A stretch of 64,000 nt of DNA from JAPYTY01 sp036338435 (GTDB lineage Bacteria; Acidobacteriota; UBA6911; RPQK01; JADFOI01). The stretch is from positions 1-64,000 of the forward strand of contig JAYZCG010000014.1 in the NCBI GenBank assembly GCA_036338435.1, read 5' to 3'. The translations under genes and the position numbers were made by a program. The notes beneath the pieces were generated by a model. That model did no database searches, was not told the DNA's origin, and worked only from the letters and a program-made list of their open reading frames with translations. Every line of letters starts with the position of its first letter. Position 1 is the first letter of the stretch. Shown piece by piece: positions 8,427-17,898 of the stretch.

Positions 8427-8585
8427 GAGAGAATGCATGGAGTCCTCGTGTTTGTCCGCAACCTTGTGGTCGCTTAGCGTGGAGGCTGACAGGTGGATTC
8501 CAAAAACTTGGAATACCAGTATGTAGATAGGGTAACTAGTTAACAGACACATCAAGACTGGAAACCCGGAAGTGCGACCTTTGTT

Positions 8586-9563
8586 ATGGCTGGAGCAATT
8601 TATACTCTCATTGATCATTCTCAGGGTAAAATCCAATCTGCCTCACTGGAAAGTCTGGTGATTGGTCAAAGGATGGCTGAGGATGCTGGATCTTCTCTTC
8701 ATGCTCTCATTCTTGGTCATAGGATTGAGTTCTTAGCTGAGCAACTGACCAATAGCCGAATTGATTCTATTGTGTTGTTGGATGACCCTAAATTGGAAGT
8801 GTACGATCCGGATCTCTACTGCGAAGCCCTGCACCAGATTCTGAACAAGAAACAACCCCATATCTTACTAATGGGGCATATTTATCAAAACATTGATTTG
8901 GCGCCCCAACTTGCCGCCGTTATGAACAAGGGTTTGCTTACTGATTGTATCGGCTACCACAAGGCGGAAGATGGATTTACTTTTACTCGTCGCATGTTTC
9001 GGAATAAGCTCAACGCAGATGTCCAGATCCGTTCACCACATCCTTGGATTATAACCATCCAATCGGGATCCGCCATAGTGGATGATCTGCGGGAGGGTGG
9101 TGCACAAATCATCGAGGAATCAGTGGATCTTTCCACGGTCGAAGTACGACGTAAATTGCTGAAATCTTTCGAAGCCTCCAAGGGTAAGGTAGATCTTTCC
9201 AAGGCGGAAAAAATTATTGCTGTGGGACGTGGCATCAAAAAGGAAGAGAATTTGGATATCATTGGGGATCTCGCAGAGGTTCTCGATGCTGAGATTGCAG
9301 CAAGTCGGCCAGTTGTAGACAATGAATGGATGAGTCGAGACCGTCAAATTGGAAGTTCAGGACAAACAGTAACGCCTAATTTATATGTGGCCTGTGGCAT
9401 TTCCGGTGCTATTCAGCATATCGTGGGGATGAAGAACTCACAGTGTATTGTAGCTATTAACACCGATCCTAATGCCCCCATTTTCAATATTGCTTCTTAC
9501 GGTATTGTTGGTGATCTCCTAGAAATTATTCCTGCCTTAACCAAAAAACTGAGGAAGGAGTAA
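8586..9563 (+). CDS. etfA: Electron transfer flavoprotein alpha subunit
   Basis: Protein of 325 aa. The C-terminal FAD-binding domain is complete: GRGIKKEEN, SRPVVDNEWMSRDRQIG, GQTVTPNLYVACGISGAIQH and NTDPNAPIF. The N-terminal half is the less conserved ETF domain. It forms a heterodimer with EtfB and holds the FAD. The 159-bp gap after etfB is unusually long for this pair and contains only a 6-bp hairpin (TTCCAA-AAAC-TTGGAA) and a 14-codon reading frame that I do not call. Confidence 0.93.
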   Translation: MAGAIYTLIDHSQGKIQSASLESLVIGQRMAEDAGSSLHALILGHRIEFLAEQLTNSRIDSIVLLDDPKLEVYDPDLYCEALHQILNKKQPHILLMGHIYQNIDLAPQLAAVMNKGLLTDCIGYHKAEDGFTFTRRMFRNKLNADVQIRSPHPWIITIQSGSAIVDDLREGGAQIIEESVDLSTVEVRRKLLKSFEASKGKVDLSKAEKIIAVGRGIKKEENLDIIGDLAEVLDAEIAASRPVVDNEWMSRDRQIGSSGQTVTPNLYVACGISGAIQHIVGMKNSQCIVAINTDPNAPIFNIASYGIVGDLLEIIPALTKKLRKE

Positions 9564-9569
9564 AAAAGA

Positions 9570-10598
9570 GTGAAAGCTCTTCTTATTCACCAGCATGGAG
9601 ATTTGAACGCAGTGTGTTTCGAGGAGGTCGAGGACCCCAAGGTGGCCCCCGGACTAGTTCGTGTGAAAGTGAAGGCTACATCGTTGAATCATCTCGATTT
9701 GCATATTGTCGGGGGACTGCCAGGAAGGAATCTGGCTATGCCACATATTCTAGGATCGGATGGAGCTGGGTTGGTTGATGAGATAGGGGAGGGCGCGAAC
9801 CAGTTCTCAGTTGGAGAACGTGTCATGCTGAATCCCGTTCTTTCGTGTGGAAAGTGTGAATTTTGCTCGAATGGTCAACATAGTCTGTGTATTAAAATTC
9901 GTATTGTAGGTGAGAATGCCAGCGGAACCCACGGCGAATATTTTGTGGTTCCCGAGGCAAACTTGAGGAAAATCCCCGAACAAATTTCTTTCGAAGAGGC
10001 GGCCGCTTTTTCTTTGGTTTTTCAAACGGCTTGGCGCATGCTCAAAACACGAGCCCGAATCCGTTCAGGTGATGATGTTTTTATTCATGGAATCGGGAGT
10101 GGGGTCTCAATAGCCGCCTTGAAAATCGTGAAATTTTTTGGGGCAAGGGCTTTCGTAAGCTCTTCCAGTGATGCAAAGCTGGAGAGAGCATATCGGATTG
10201 GTGCTGATTTCTGCTACCACTATGCCAAAGTGGATGTTGTAAGGGAAGTACTGAAAGCCACTAGGAAAAGAGGAGTGGATATCGTGGTGGATACAGTAGG
10301 AGATTCAACCTGGATGCAAAGCCTTCAGTTGGCTCGGAGAGGAGGCAAAATTGTTACCTGTGGGGCCACTAGTGGGCCTAATCCAAAAACAGAGATCCGT
10401 TTGATTTTCTGGAAGCAATTGGAGATTTTGGGGTCCACTCTAAGTAGCCACCAGGAGTATGAGGAGGTGGTTGATCTCTTGGAACAGGACAAACTTAGAC
10501 CGGTTGTTGGCACCACCTTTCCTCTTTCTGACGGGAAAAAGGCTTTGGAGTATCTTAGAGATCAAAAGCAGTTTGGAAAAGTCGTCCTGGTAGCCTGA
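9570..10598 (+). CDS. Zinc-dependent alcohol dehydrogenase (MDR family)
   Basis: Protein of 342 aa starting with GTG at 9570, 6 bp after etfA. It is a medium-chain dehydrogenase/reductase: N-terminal GroES-like domain with LGSDGAG, a structural zinc lobe CGKCEFCSNGQHSLC (four Cys, about residues 91-105), and a Rossmann domain with GIGSGVS near 170. Substrate is unknown; linkage to ETF genes suggests an aliphatic or acyl-CoA pathway (inference). Confidence 0.88.
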   Translation: MKALLIHQHGDLNAVCFEEVEDPKVAPGLVRVKVKATSLNHLDLHIVGGLPGRNLAMPHILGSDGAGLVDEIGEGANQFSVGERVMLNPVLSCGKCEFCSNGQHSLCIKIRIVGENASGTHGEYFVVPEANLRKIPEQISFEEAAAFSLVFQTAWRMLKTRARIRSGDDVFIHGIGSGVSIAALKIVKFFGARAFVSSSSDAKLERAYRIGADFCYHYAKVDVVREVLKATRKRGVDIVVDTVGDSTWMQSLQLARRGGKIVTCGATSGPNPKTEIRLIFWKQLEILGSTLSSHQEYEEVVDLLEQDKLRPVVGTTFPLSDGKKALEYLRDQKQFGKVVLVA

Positions 10599-10639
10599 GG
10601 AGAAATTCGGGAGGGAAGTCAGGATTGCCCGTTGGAGAG

Positions 10640-11605
10640 TCAGGGCCCCGTGAATGTCTGGGTTAGAAATCCTAAAATTTCCTCCATGTGATTAGAGAGC
10701 AACATCCACCCATGAGGCTCACCGTCGTAAATTTGCATGATGTGTGGGATGTTCCTCTCTGTCAGTATTCGATCAACGGTCTTGATACCTTTCTCTAGCG
10801 GAAAGTAACTTTGATATCGATCCTCCGTACCGTAGGCAAAATAGATACCAAGGTTCTTTAAATCTACAGTGTTAGCTAAAACCTCAATGCTATTTTCGCG
10901 CCAGTGATCTTGGTCAAACAGTGTCCCGAAAACTTGAGTAAATAACCTACCAAATCTTCTTGCCACACGAGCGGAGGATTTACTTATAAGCTTGGATGGA
11001 TCTTCGCCCATGAGAATAATAGGTGACCCAACGGCTACTGAACTGTAGAGTGCAGGATTTTTCATGGCGATCTTGAGTGCCCCATAACCTCCCAGAGAAG
11101 TTCCGGCGATGGAGCGGTTCAACCGGTCTATTTCGACTCTAAATTTATTTTCGATTTCAGTGATCAGTTCTTGGTTGATAAATTCTTCATACTTCTTAGA
11201 TCCGTCATGGTAATCCGTATAGAATGGGTTTTCCCCATAGGGATGAACCATTACGAATGGTGGCACATCACCGCTTCTCAGGATATTTTCCACTAACGAG
11301 GGGATGTTTCCATATCTGTGGCTTGTCCAGGTGGTGTGGTCATTATTCATTCCGTGAAGCGTGTAGATTACAGGGAATAGTTGATCCGGATCCTTATCAT
11401 AGTGGGGGGGGAGGAACACGCTATAATAAGCGGTTTCTCCCAGAGCATCACTGGGAAATTCTCGGAACTCAACCCTTGAGCCACCATCTAAATGGGCGGT
11501 GGCGGGATTTGTGATGTGTCCTGCCTGTGTCCGTTGTCCCCAAGAACTGGTAACAATAAGTACAGTCGCAATGGTTCCTGTGATAAGTAGTCTTTTTTTT
11601 GCCAT
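10640..11605 (-). CDS. Secreted alpha/beta-hydrolase esterase (esterase D family)
   Basis: Protein of about 321 aa from the ATG at 11605, which gives a clear signal peptide (MAKKRLLITGTIATVLIVTSS). Starting further upstream would run into the end of mutY. The nucleophile elbow GTSLGGYG puts the catalytic Ser near residue 170; YTLHGMNNDHTTW supplies the oxyanion region and EPHGW the likely His near the C-terminus. The family includes S-formylglutathione hydrolase, acetyl-xylan/feruloyl esterases and mycolyltransferases. Here it is probably exported. It follows mutY on the same strand. Confidence 0.82.
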   Translation of the reverse strand: MAKKRLLITGTIATVLIVTSSWGQRTQAGHITNPATAHLDGGSRVEFREFPSDALGETAYYSVFLPPHYDKDPDQLFPVIYTLHGMNNDHTTWTSHRYGNIPSLVENILRSGDVPPFVMVHPYGENPFYTDYHDGSKKYEEFINQELITEIENKFRVEIDRLNRSIAGTSLGGYGALKIAMKNPALYSSVAVGSPIILMGEDPSKLISKSSARVARRFGRLFTQVFGTLFDQDHWRENSIEVLANTVDLKNLGIYFAYGTEDRYQSYFPLEKGIKTVDRILTERNIPHIMQIYDGEPHGWMLLSNHMEEILGFLTQTFTGP

Positions 11606-11657
11606 AAAGCTTGTCCCACCAAGGAGAAGGTGGGCAATAGGAGCCATTATGCACATT

Positions 11658-12728
11658 TTATACATCAAGGGTTTCAAGGATTTTGTTGACGTAAGGGGAG
11701 GTAGGGTAACCTGCCACACCAGGTTTTGTCCAGGCAAACTGAGAACTAGAAGGAGGGCTCACAAGAGTCATCCATAGGGTGTGGAATGTTAATTTCCTCG
11801 AAGTAATACGGTAGTTGACAACCATCCCTTCCCCTTCGATCTCGAAGTTCAGTCCATGGACTTCGAGAAATTTATCAATGGTGTGGCGAGTGGGTCTGCC
11901 CTGTACTCGAGGAAATTCCCAGAATCCATGCAGGAAAGTATCCTGCCAACTTTGTGTAAACAGATAGGAATCGCCATGGGAGACAAGAGCCACCGTGTAG
12001 TGAGATTCTCGTAGTGTTTTTTGTTGCTGACTTGTTGGTAGAGTAGTTTCCAATCCTGCGTTATAAGCTCCACAACTGTCCTGAAGGGGGCAACGTTCAC
12101 AATGAGGATGGCGAGGGGCGCATACTAATGACCCAACTTCCATTAGTGCTTGGTTGAAGTCGGCAATTTGACTAGCGATAGGGGGAGTTTCCACCAATCT
12201 AGCTAATAAGTCCCAAAGTTTCCTTGCTCCAGTGGTTTTTGTCTCGTTTTGGAGACAAAGATAACGAGTCAAAAAACGAGAGACATTGCCATCGAGAATA
12301 GGTAAAGGTTCTCCGTATGCAATAGACAGGATGGCACCCGCTGTGTAGCGTCCGATACCGGGTAGTTGGATAGCTTTTCTATACTCTTTTGGAAAGTATC
12401 CCCCAAATTCATTTTTTACAATTTGAGCAGCTTCATGAAGATTGCGAGCACGACGGTAGTATCCTAATCCTGACCAGGAAGAGAGGATGTCACTTTCCTT
12501 TGCCTGAGCCAGGGATTCTAGAGTTGGATAGGCTTTTAAAAATGTTTCATAGAAAGGGATAACCGTCGCAACCTGAGTTTGTTGGAGCATTATCTCAGAA
12601 ATCCATATTTGATAGGGATCGGAGTTCTTTCTCCAGGGGAGATCTCGTTTATTTTCTTCGTACCAGATCAACAGGTTGGAAACAAATTTTTCGATGGATA
12701 TGGGAAGATCGAGCATGTTTTTTAGCAA
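11658..12728 (-). CDS. mutY: A/G-specific adenine DNA glycosylase MutY
   Basis: Protein of 356 aa that removes A mispaired with 8-oxoG. It shows the HhH-GPD fold: WRKNSDPYQIWISEIMLQQTQV with the catalytic Glu, LPGIGRYTAGAI, DGNVSRF, and the [4Fe-4S] cluster ligands C-x6-C-x2-C-x5-C (CAPRHPHCERCPLQDSC, about 200-216). A C-terminal NUDIX-like domain for 8-oxoG recognition follows. Start could be the ATG at 12728 or the one four codons later. Confidence 0.93.
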   Translation of the reverse strand: MLKNMLDLPISIEKFVSNLLIWYEENKRDLPWRKNSDPYQIWISEIMLQQTQVATVIPFYETFLKAYPTLESLAQAKESDILSSWSGLGYYRRARNLHEAAQIVKNEFGGYFPKEYRKAIQLPGIGRYTAGAILSIAYGEPLPILDGNVSRFLTRYLCLQNETKTTGARKLWDLLARLVETPPIASQIADFNQALMEVGSLVCAPRHPHCERCPLQDSCGAYNAGLETTLPTSQQQKTLRESHYTVALVSHGDSYLFTQSWQDTFLHGFWEFPRVQGRPTRHTIDKFLEVHGLNFEIEGEGMVVNYRITSRKLTFHTLWMTLVSPPSSSQFAWTKPGVAGYPTSPYVNKILETLDV

Positions 12729-13095
12729 TCGGAGACAAGAGAAGTATAACTCTTGATTAGGGTATTTTTTATATTGTGAAGAGTGAATTTTCGAGCGCAG
12801 TAACGGATGATTTGCTGGAAGATGTTCTTCGCTTTGTAAAGTTTTGACAGGTTCATAATCGCTTTTAAGCAGAGTCGTTGTCTACCATCAAACCGATGGT
12901 GTTGATGGTAGAGCCATTGTACATGGAACTCGATGTTAGAACTAAGATCTTGTAGGTCATTGGCTGGCTATCCTCTAGTTTATAGAACGGCCCTAAAGAG
13001 AGCATCGTGCAAACGTAAACTATTAAGAATTGGCATTAAACTGGAATCTGGGCATGTCAGATGATGTTGCATCATCAATGCTTTATTAAAAAGTA
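12729..13095. other. 367-bp intergenic region between mutY and dinB
   Basis: No gene could be supported. It contains a perfect 10-bp inverted repeat with a 10-nt loop (CTACCATCAA at 12882-12891, TTGATGGTAG at 12902-12911) and an overlapping, mutually exclusive hairpin (ACCATC at 12884-12889 with GATGGT at 12895-12900). Nearer dinB there is GATGATG-TTG-CATCATC at 13060-13076. No T-run follows either, so they are not ordinary terminators. A 24-codon GTG frame from 12777 lacks a ribosome site and was not called. Confidence 0.5.
13060..13076. repeat. 7-bp inverted repeat just upstream of dinB
   Basis: GATGATG-TTG-CATCATC lies 20 bp before the dinB ATG, where an operator or a 5'-UTR hairpin controlling translation would sit. 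It does not resemble a known LexA box as far as I can tell. Confidence 0.35.
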
Positions 13096-14172
13096 ATGGA
13101 CCGAACGATTTTCCATGTTGATATGGATGCTTTTTATGCTGCTGTGGAACAGCGGGACTATCCTAGGTATCGAGAGAGACCGGTCATTGTTGGTGCTGAT
13201 CCCAAAGAGGGACGCGGTCGGGGCGTGGTAGCAGCTTGTTCCTACGAGGCCCGAAAACTTGGGATTCGATCTGCACTCCCTATTAGTAGAGCGTTTAGTT
13301 TGTGTCCGGAAGGGGTTTATCTGCGCCCTAATATGCAGAGGTATGTACAAGTAAGCAAGGCGATCCGCGATATCTTTAGAACTTATACTGATCTAGTAGA
13401 ACCCTTAAGCATTGATGAAGCCTTTCTTGACCTATCTCACACGTCCCATACCAATGCTTCAGCCCTTGAAATGGCTCGCTCTTTAAAAGATAGCATACTT
13501 AAGGATCAGGGATTGACTGCATCGATCGGGATTGCTCCCAACAAGTTTGTTGCAAAAATCGCTTCGGATATTGATAAACCAGATGGATTAGTATTGGTTA
13601 GCTCCTCCGAAGTTCAGAGTTTTCTCGATCCTCTTTCCATCGCCCATCTGTGGGGTGTGGGACCAAAAACGGAGTCAAAATTGGTAGAAATGGGGATCAA
13701 AACTATTCTCCAATTACGCCACTACGACAAAATCGTTTTGATGCGTCGTTTTGGAAAACTTGGTAAGCACTTGTGGGAGTTATCTAATGGCATTGACGAA
13801 CGGATGGTAATGTCTAAGCGGGAGTCCCGATCCCTTGGACATGAAAAAACTTTTCTAGAGGATATTGGAGACCGCGTAGTTTTAGAGAAGGCCTTAATGC
13901 TGCTTTGTGTAAAGGTATCCGAGCGGTTACGTGCTAGGGGACTTTCCTGCAAGACTATTATGCTTAAGATTCGCTATTCTGATTTCACCACTATTACACG
14001 GCAAATGACATATTCTCATTCCGTTCAAACTGGGGATGACATCTATTTTTCTGCGCAAAAAATTTTCATAAAACATTGTGAGTCCAGCCGAAAGATCCGT
14101 TTAATCGGAGTGTCCGTGTCATCGTTCAAACCAAGAATCCGTAGCGGAGCGGAGCAAATTAAATTATTTTAG
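13096..14172 (+). CDS. dinB: DNA polymerase IV (Y family)
   Basis: Protein of 358 aa. The N-terminus IFHVDMDAFYAAVEQRD holds the first catalytic Asp; SIDEAFLD near residue 102 holds the second acidic pair; SIGIAPNKFVAKIASD and the HhH region WGVGPKTESKL follow, and a little-finger domain closes the protein. It performs error-prone translesion synthesis. No beta-clamp motif is obvious, but the C-terminus ends in EQIKLF, a typical beta-clamp-binding QxxLF-like peptide. Confidence 0.95.
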   Translation: MDRTIFHVDMDAFYAAVEQRDYPRYRERPVIVGADPKEGRGRGVVAACSYEARKLGIRSALPISRAFSLCPEGVYLRPNMQRYVQVSKAIRDIFRTYTDLVEPLSIDEAFLDLSHTSHTNASALEMARSLKDSILKDQGLTASIGIAPNKFVAKIASDIDKPDGLVLVSSSEVQSFLDPLSIAHLWGVGPKTESKLVEMGIKTILQLRHYDKIVLMRRFGKLGKHLWELSNGIDERMVMSKRESRSLGHEKTFLEDIGDRVVLEKALMLLCVKVSERLRARGLSCKTIMLKIRYSDFTTITRQMTYSHSVQTGDDIYFSAQKIFIKHCESSRKIRLIGVSVSSFKPRIRSGAEQIKLF

Positions 14173-14187
14173 AATTGGTTTAGATAG

Positions 14188-15384
14188 TCAGTTTCCCAAT
14201 TCAGACTTGAGCCAGCTAGGATCTTCGATAAGGGGAATAATATGGTGGATGAACTGTGCGGCGACAGTGCCGTCTACCACTCTGTGATCGGAAGTAATGC
14301 TCAAATTCATCATGTGGCGAATCACGACCTGTCCATCACGCACTACAGGTCTTTCAGAGATACGGTGGACGGCGAGGACAGCAACTTCTGGGTAGTTGAT
14401 AATGGGGGTTGCGGCAATCCCACCCAGCGTACCAAGACTAGTGATGGTAAAGGTCCCATCTTGAAGATTTTCGAGTTTAGTATTACCTGTAATGGTAGCT
14501 TGAGTGAGTTCGGTAATTTCTTTTGAGATCTCCAGAACCCCTTTTTTGTCGACATCTCGGATTACATTTACCATTAGTCCATCAGATGTATGGGTCGCGA
14601 TGCCAATGTTGTAATAATTTTTTAATTGAATGACCCCATTTTCTTCATCGAGAGAAGAGTTCATCAAGGGATGTTCCTTGAGGCCCTGCACTACTGTCTT
14701 GATGAGTAACGGAAGATAAGTAAGTCGGTTGTCTTCATTCCCCTTAGATGATAGAAATTGCTGACGTAAAAGTACTAATTCCGTCGCATCCACTTCTTCA
14801 ACGTATGTAAAGTGGACTGCCGTCTGTTGGGATAGACTGAGGTGGTCACCGATTTTCTTTCGGATACCTCGATAGGGTGTAGTTTCTGTAATGCCATGTG
14901 AGAATTTGTCAGTTTGTCGTGGATCTAAATCACCAGATTCTTGATAGCGCATGAGATCTTCTTCAGTAAGCCTTCCATCCGCATTGCTACTCTCAATCTG
15001 ACTGAGATCAATCCCAAGTTCATTGGCAAGTCTACGGACTGCAGGAGTGGCCAGCACGGATTCACGAGTCGACTTTTTCTTTCTATCTGGAAGAGTTGCT
15101 CTGGTGCTTGAATGGGATGACTTGAGCTGGTTTTTGTCCTGTCCTGGATCCTCTTCTATGACAACCAATGTGGCTCCGACTTCAATTATTTCTCCATCTT
15201 GGCCGTTCCGCTCAGTAATGATGCCATGGAGCGGAGAGGGGATCTCAACTGTCGCTTTGTCTGTCAGTATTTCCACAATGGGCTGATCCTCGTCCACGTG
15301 GTCTCCTTCTTGGACCAGCCATTTCACTATTTCTCCTTCCACAATGCCTTCGCCTATGTCAGGAAGCTTGAATTCGTAAGCCAT
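14188..15384 (-). CDS. 2-oxoacid dehydrogenase E2 (dihydrolipoyl acyltransferase)
   Basis: Protein of 398 aa with the usual order: one lipoyl domain (lipoylated Lys in LTDKATVEI, about residue 44), a linker, a peripheral subunit-binding domain (VLATPAVRRLANELGIDL, about 110-145), and a catalytic acyltransferase domain ending with SDHRVVDG (His and Asp active-site motif, about 368-375). It is the third gene of the E1alpha-E1beta-E2 operon. The E1 form suggests either branched-chain 2-oxoacid or pyruvate dehydrogenase; sequence alone does not decide. No E3 gene is in the window. Confidence 0.92.
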   Translation of the reverse strand: MAYEFKLPDIGEGIVEGEIVKWLVQEGDHVDEDQPIVEILTDKATVEIPSPLHGIITERNGQDGEIIEVGATLVVIEEDPGQDKNQLKSSHSSTRATLPDRKKKSTRESVLATPAVRRLANELGIDLSQIESSNADGRLTEEDLMRYQESGDLDPRQTDKFSHGITETTPYRGIRKKIGDHLSLSQQTAVHFTYVEEVDATELVLLRQQFLSSKGNEDNRLTYLPLLIKTVVQGLKEHPLMNSSLDEENGVIQLKNYYNIGIATHTSDGLMVNVIRDVDKKGVLEISKEITELTQATITGNTKLENLQDGTFTITSLGTLGGIAATPIINYPEVAVLAVHRISERPVVRDGQVVIRHMMNLSITSDHRVVDGTVAAQFIHHIIPLIEDPSWLKSELGN

Positions 15385-15399
15385 AGTATTATATGCAGA

Positions 15400-16377
15400 T
15401 CAAAAATCCATCACATCGCGTAGTGCTTTGCGAATCCGTGTTGTGTTGGGTAGATATTCCTGCTCAAAAATATATGGAAACGGGGTGTCGAACCCAGTGA
15501 CCCGCAGGATGGGGGCTTTTAGGTATAGTAGTGCCTTTTCATTTAGCGTAGCTGATATTTCTGCTCCAAACCCACACGTCTTAGGGGCTTCATGCACGAT
15601 AATGACCCGTCCCGTTGTCATGACTGAATCCAAAATACTATGGATGTCATAAGGAGATAGGGTGCGGAGGTCGATAATCGTGGATTCAATTTGGTCCTCG
15701 TCAATCGCCTCGTCTGCAGCTTCAAGAACATCATGCACTGCTGCGCCATAGGTGACGATAGTAACGTCCTTACCCTCACGTATCTTTGTAGCTTTGCCTA
15801 ATTCAATGGTGTACTCACCTTCAGGAACATCGCCTCGTGCTGCACGGTATATTTTTTTGGGTTCCAGAAAAATAACGGGGTTCTCATCTCGTATGGAAGC
15901 AATGAGTAATCCCTTCGCATCGTAAGGATTAGAGGGCATTACCACTTTTAATCCGGCGGTATGAATAAAGTAGGATTCTGGACTCTGTGAGTGGTAGTGA
16001 CCACCTTTGATTCCGCCTCCACACGGGGTGCGTATTACCATCGGGCAGGTAAATTGTCCGCCTGAACGATATCGCATTTTGGCAGCTTCGTTAACGATCT
16101 GGTCAAAGGCAGGATAGATGAAGTCCACGAATTGAATTTCCGGGATAGGACGCATGCCATACATGGCCATCCCGATAGCACTTCCAACGATGCCATTTTC
16201 GGACAGCGGAGTGTCAAAGACTCGGGATGGACCGAATTCTTCCAAGAGTCCTTGTGTAGCACGGAACACACCTCCGAACTGGGCCACATCTTCGCCCAAG
16301 ATCACAATGCTGTCGTCATGTTCCATTTCAACGCGTAAAGCGCTATTGACAGCCTGGATGATATTCATGATAGGCAT
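15400..16377 (-). CDS. 2-oxoacid dehydrogenase E1 component, beta subunit
   Basis: Protein of 325 aa of the transketolase pyrimidine-binding family. Motifs include ILGEDVAQFGGVFRATQGL, DTPLSENGIVGSAIGMA with the cofactor-activating Glu, RTPCGGGIKGGHYHSQSPE and the C-terminal VTGFDTPFPY. It pairs with the alpha subunit to decarboxylate a 2-oxoacid using thiamine diphosphate. It lies 6 bp after the alpha subunit gene and 15 bp before E2. Confidence 0.93.
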   Translation of the reverse strand: MPIMNIIQAVNSALRVEMEHDDSIVILGEDVAQFGGVFRATQGLLEEFGPSRVFDTPLSENGIVGSAIGMAMYGMRPIPEIQFVDFIYPAFDQIVNEAAKMRYRSGGQFTCPMVIRTPCGGGIKGGHYHSQSPESYFIHTAGLKVVMPSNPYDAKGLLIASIRDENPVIFLEPKKIYRAARGDVPEGEYTIELGKATKIREGKDVTIVTYGAAVHDVLEAADEAIDEDQIESTIIDLRTLSPYDIHSILDSVMTTGRVIIVHEAPKTCGFGAEISATLNEKALLYLKAPILRVTGFDTPFPYIFEQEYLPNTTRIRKALRDVMDF

Positions 16378-16383
16378 AATAGT

Positions 16384-17484
16384 CTATGTTTTCTGTTGTG
16401 AGTTTCCTGCTTTTAGCACTCTACCGAGTTCTTTGCGCTGTTCTTCCAGATGCCATGATGTATCGTCTAATACATCTTCAAACATGGTGTCGATCGTAGG
16501 GGGATCAATTTTTTCAGCTTTGTCCAATGCGCTTTTTAGTTCTTCTTTGATTTCTTTCTCTAGGGTTGTGTCCGCTTCCCCGTTTAAATGTCCGGTATCC
16601 AAGAGGTAGGATCTGAAACGCAATAGCGGATCTTTTTTCTCCCAGCGTTCCACTTCCACATCATCTCGATAAAGACGAGGATCATCAGAGGTGGTATGCC
16701 CTCCCAGACGGTAGGTTATCGCCTCAATGAGAGTGGGTCCATTGCCCTGACGAGCTTTCTCAGCAGCCATCTTGGTCACCTCATAAACTGCAAACACATC
16801 ATTTCCGTCTACTTGCACACCATCAATCCCATAGGCTTTTGCTTTAACGGCCATCGATTCTGAAGCCGTCTGCGCTTTGCTGGGAACTGAAATAGCCCAC
16901 TGGTTATTACGGCACATAAAGATTGTTTGTGCCTTGTATACCCCAGCAAAGTTAACGGCTGCGTGAAAGTCTCCTGTAGAGGTGGCTCCATCACCAAAGA
17001 AAGTCAGAGCCACATCTTCCATACCTCGTAGTTTGGAGGCTAGACCTACACCGGTTGCATGAGGGATTTGACTTCCAACTGTACTTGAAATCGAACCAAA
17101 GCGTAGCTTGGAGGATGCATAATGATTTGGCATTTGTCTTCCCTGCAGTGAATCTTGTGAATTGCCAAACAGCTGACAACATAACTCAAAAAGGGGAAAG
17201 CCGCGGAGTAGTAGCGATCCCACTTCACGGTAACAAGGGAAAATCCAATCGGTCTCCTCCAAGGCAAATGTGGCCCCAATAATACTGGCTTCTTCACCAA
17301 CGGAACCGACGTAAAACCCTATTCTTCCTTGTCGTTGTAGTTTGATCATGCGTTCGTCGAGGCGCCTATTGAGCAACATGACTCTATAGATCCGGAGAAG
17401 GTCTTCGGATCCAATATCAGGCACTTTATTTCCTTTTCTCACCTTGCCATCTGGCAAGAGAATGCATACTGGTTCTTCGGGCAT
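16384..17484 (-). CDS. 2-oxoacid dehydrogenase E1 component, alpha subunit
   Basis: Protein of 366 aa. The thiamine diphosphate motif GDGATSTGDFH...NNQWAIS is present around residues 167-200, with the phosphorylation-loop-like YRLGGHTTSDD near 265. It resembles the PdhA/BCKDH E1alpha type of Gram-positive and acidobacterial complexes. First gene of the operon; the upstream 414 bp shows no convincing sigma-70 promoter. Confidence 0.93.
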   Translation of the reverse strand: MPEEPVCILLPDGKVRKGNKVPDIGSEDLLRIYRVMLLNRRLDERMIKLQRQGRIGFYVGSVGEEASIIGATFALEETDWIFPCYREVGSLLLRGFPLFELCCQLFGNSQDSLQGRQMPNHYASSKLRFGSISSTVGSQIPHATGVGLASKLRGMEDVALTFFGDGATSTGDFHAAVNFAGVYKAQTIFMCRNNQWAISVPSKAQTASESMAVKAKAYGIDGVQVDGNDVFAVYEVTKMAAEKARQGNGPTLIEAITYRLGGHTTSDDPRLYRDDVEVERWEKKDPLLRFRSYLLDTGHLNGEADTTLEKEIKEELKSALDKAEKIDPPTIDTMFEDVLDDTSWHLEEQRKELGRVLKAGNSQQKT

Positions 17485-17898
17485 GGTCTCGGATTATAAC
17501 TTTGAGACTTTTTCCAGACAAGCACATACAGTCCAGTGTCTCCATAGGGATACCGCACTGAGAACTTCAGCATGGCACAGGGTCAGGGCTAGCACACAAG
17601 GCACTATGTCAGATTTAGAGTAAGGTAATAGGGGCGAAGTGATAGTAATATTAGGTGTTTGCAGGTATTTTTGCCTTCAGGGAAAGTCAAAATTTATTCC
17701 ATTATTTTCCTTAGCTTTTCCATCCTATACTAGCCTCCGTTTTAAAAAAAATACGGATACCAAACAACAGAATTTGTGCATGCTGTTATGTGATTTTTGA
17801 GTATGATGGTCTTCAATGATTTGGTGGAAGGGCAAGATGGTTCACGGAACCAAAGACAATCACAACCACAGATTGACAAGTGTAGAGACAGAATCTCT
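17485..17898. other. 414-bp intergenic region before the E1alpha operon
   Basis: Lies between the start of E1alpha and the stop of the Xaa-Pro aminopeptidase, both on the minus strand. I find no gene. It is AT-rich in the middle, with an imperfect inverted repeat CCGT...ACGG around an A-run at 17737-17756 and a short hairpin GGTTC-ACG-GAACC at 17839-17851. No good promoter or terminator was found. Confidence 0.4.

Noticed and set aside
8434..8478. 14-codon frame MHGVLVFV... after etfB
   Set aside because: It has a ribosome site but is too short to call and has no known counterpart; kept only as an observation.
12777..12848. Short GTG frame upstream of dinB
   Set aside because: No ribosome site, 24 codons, no recognisable motif.
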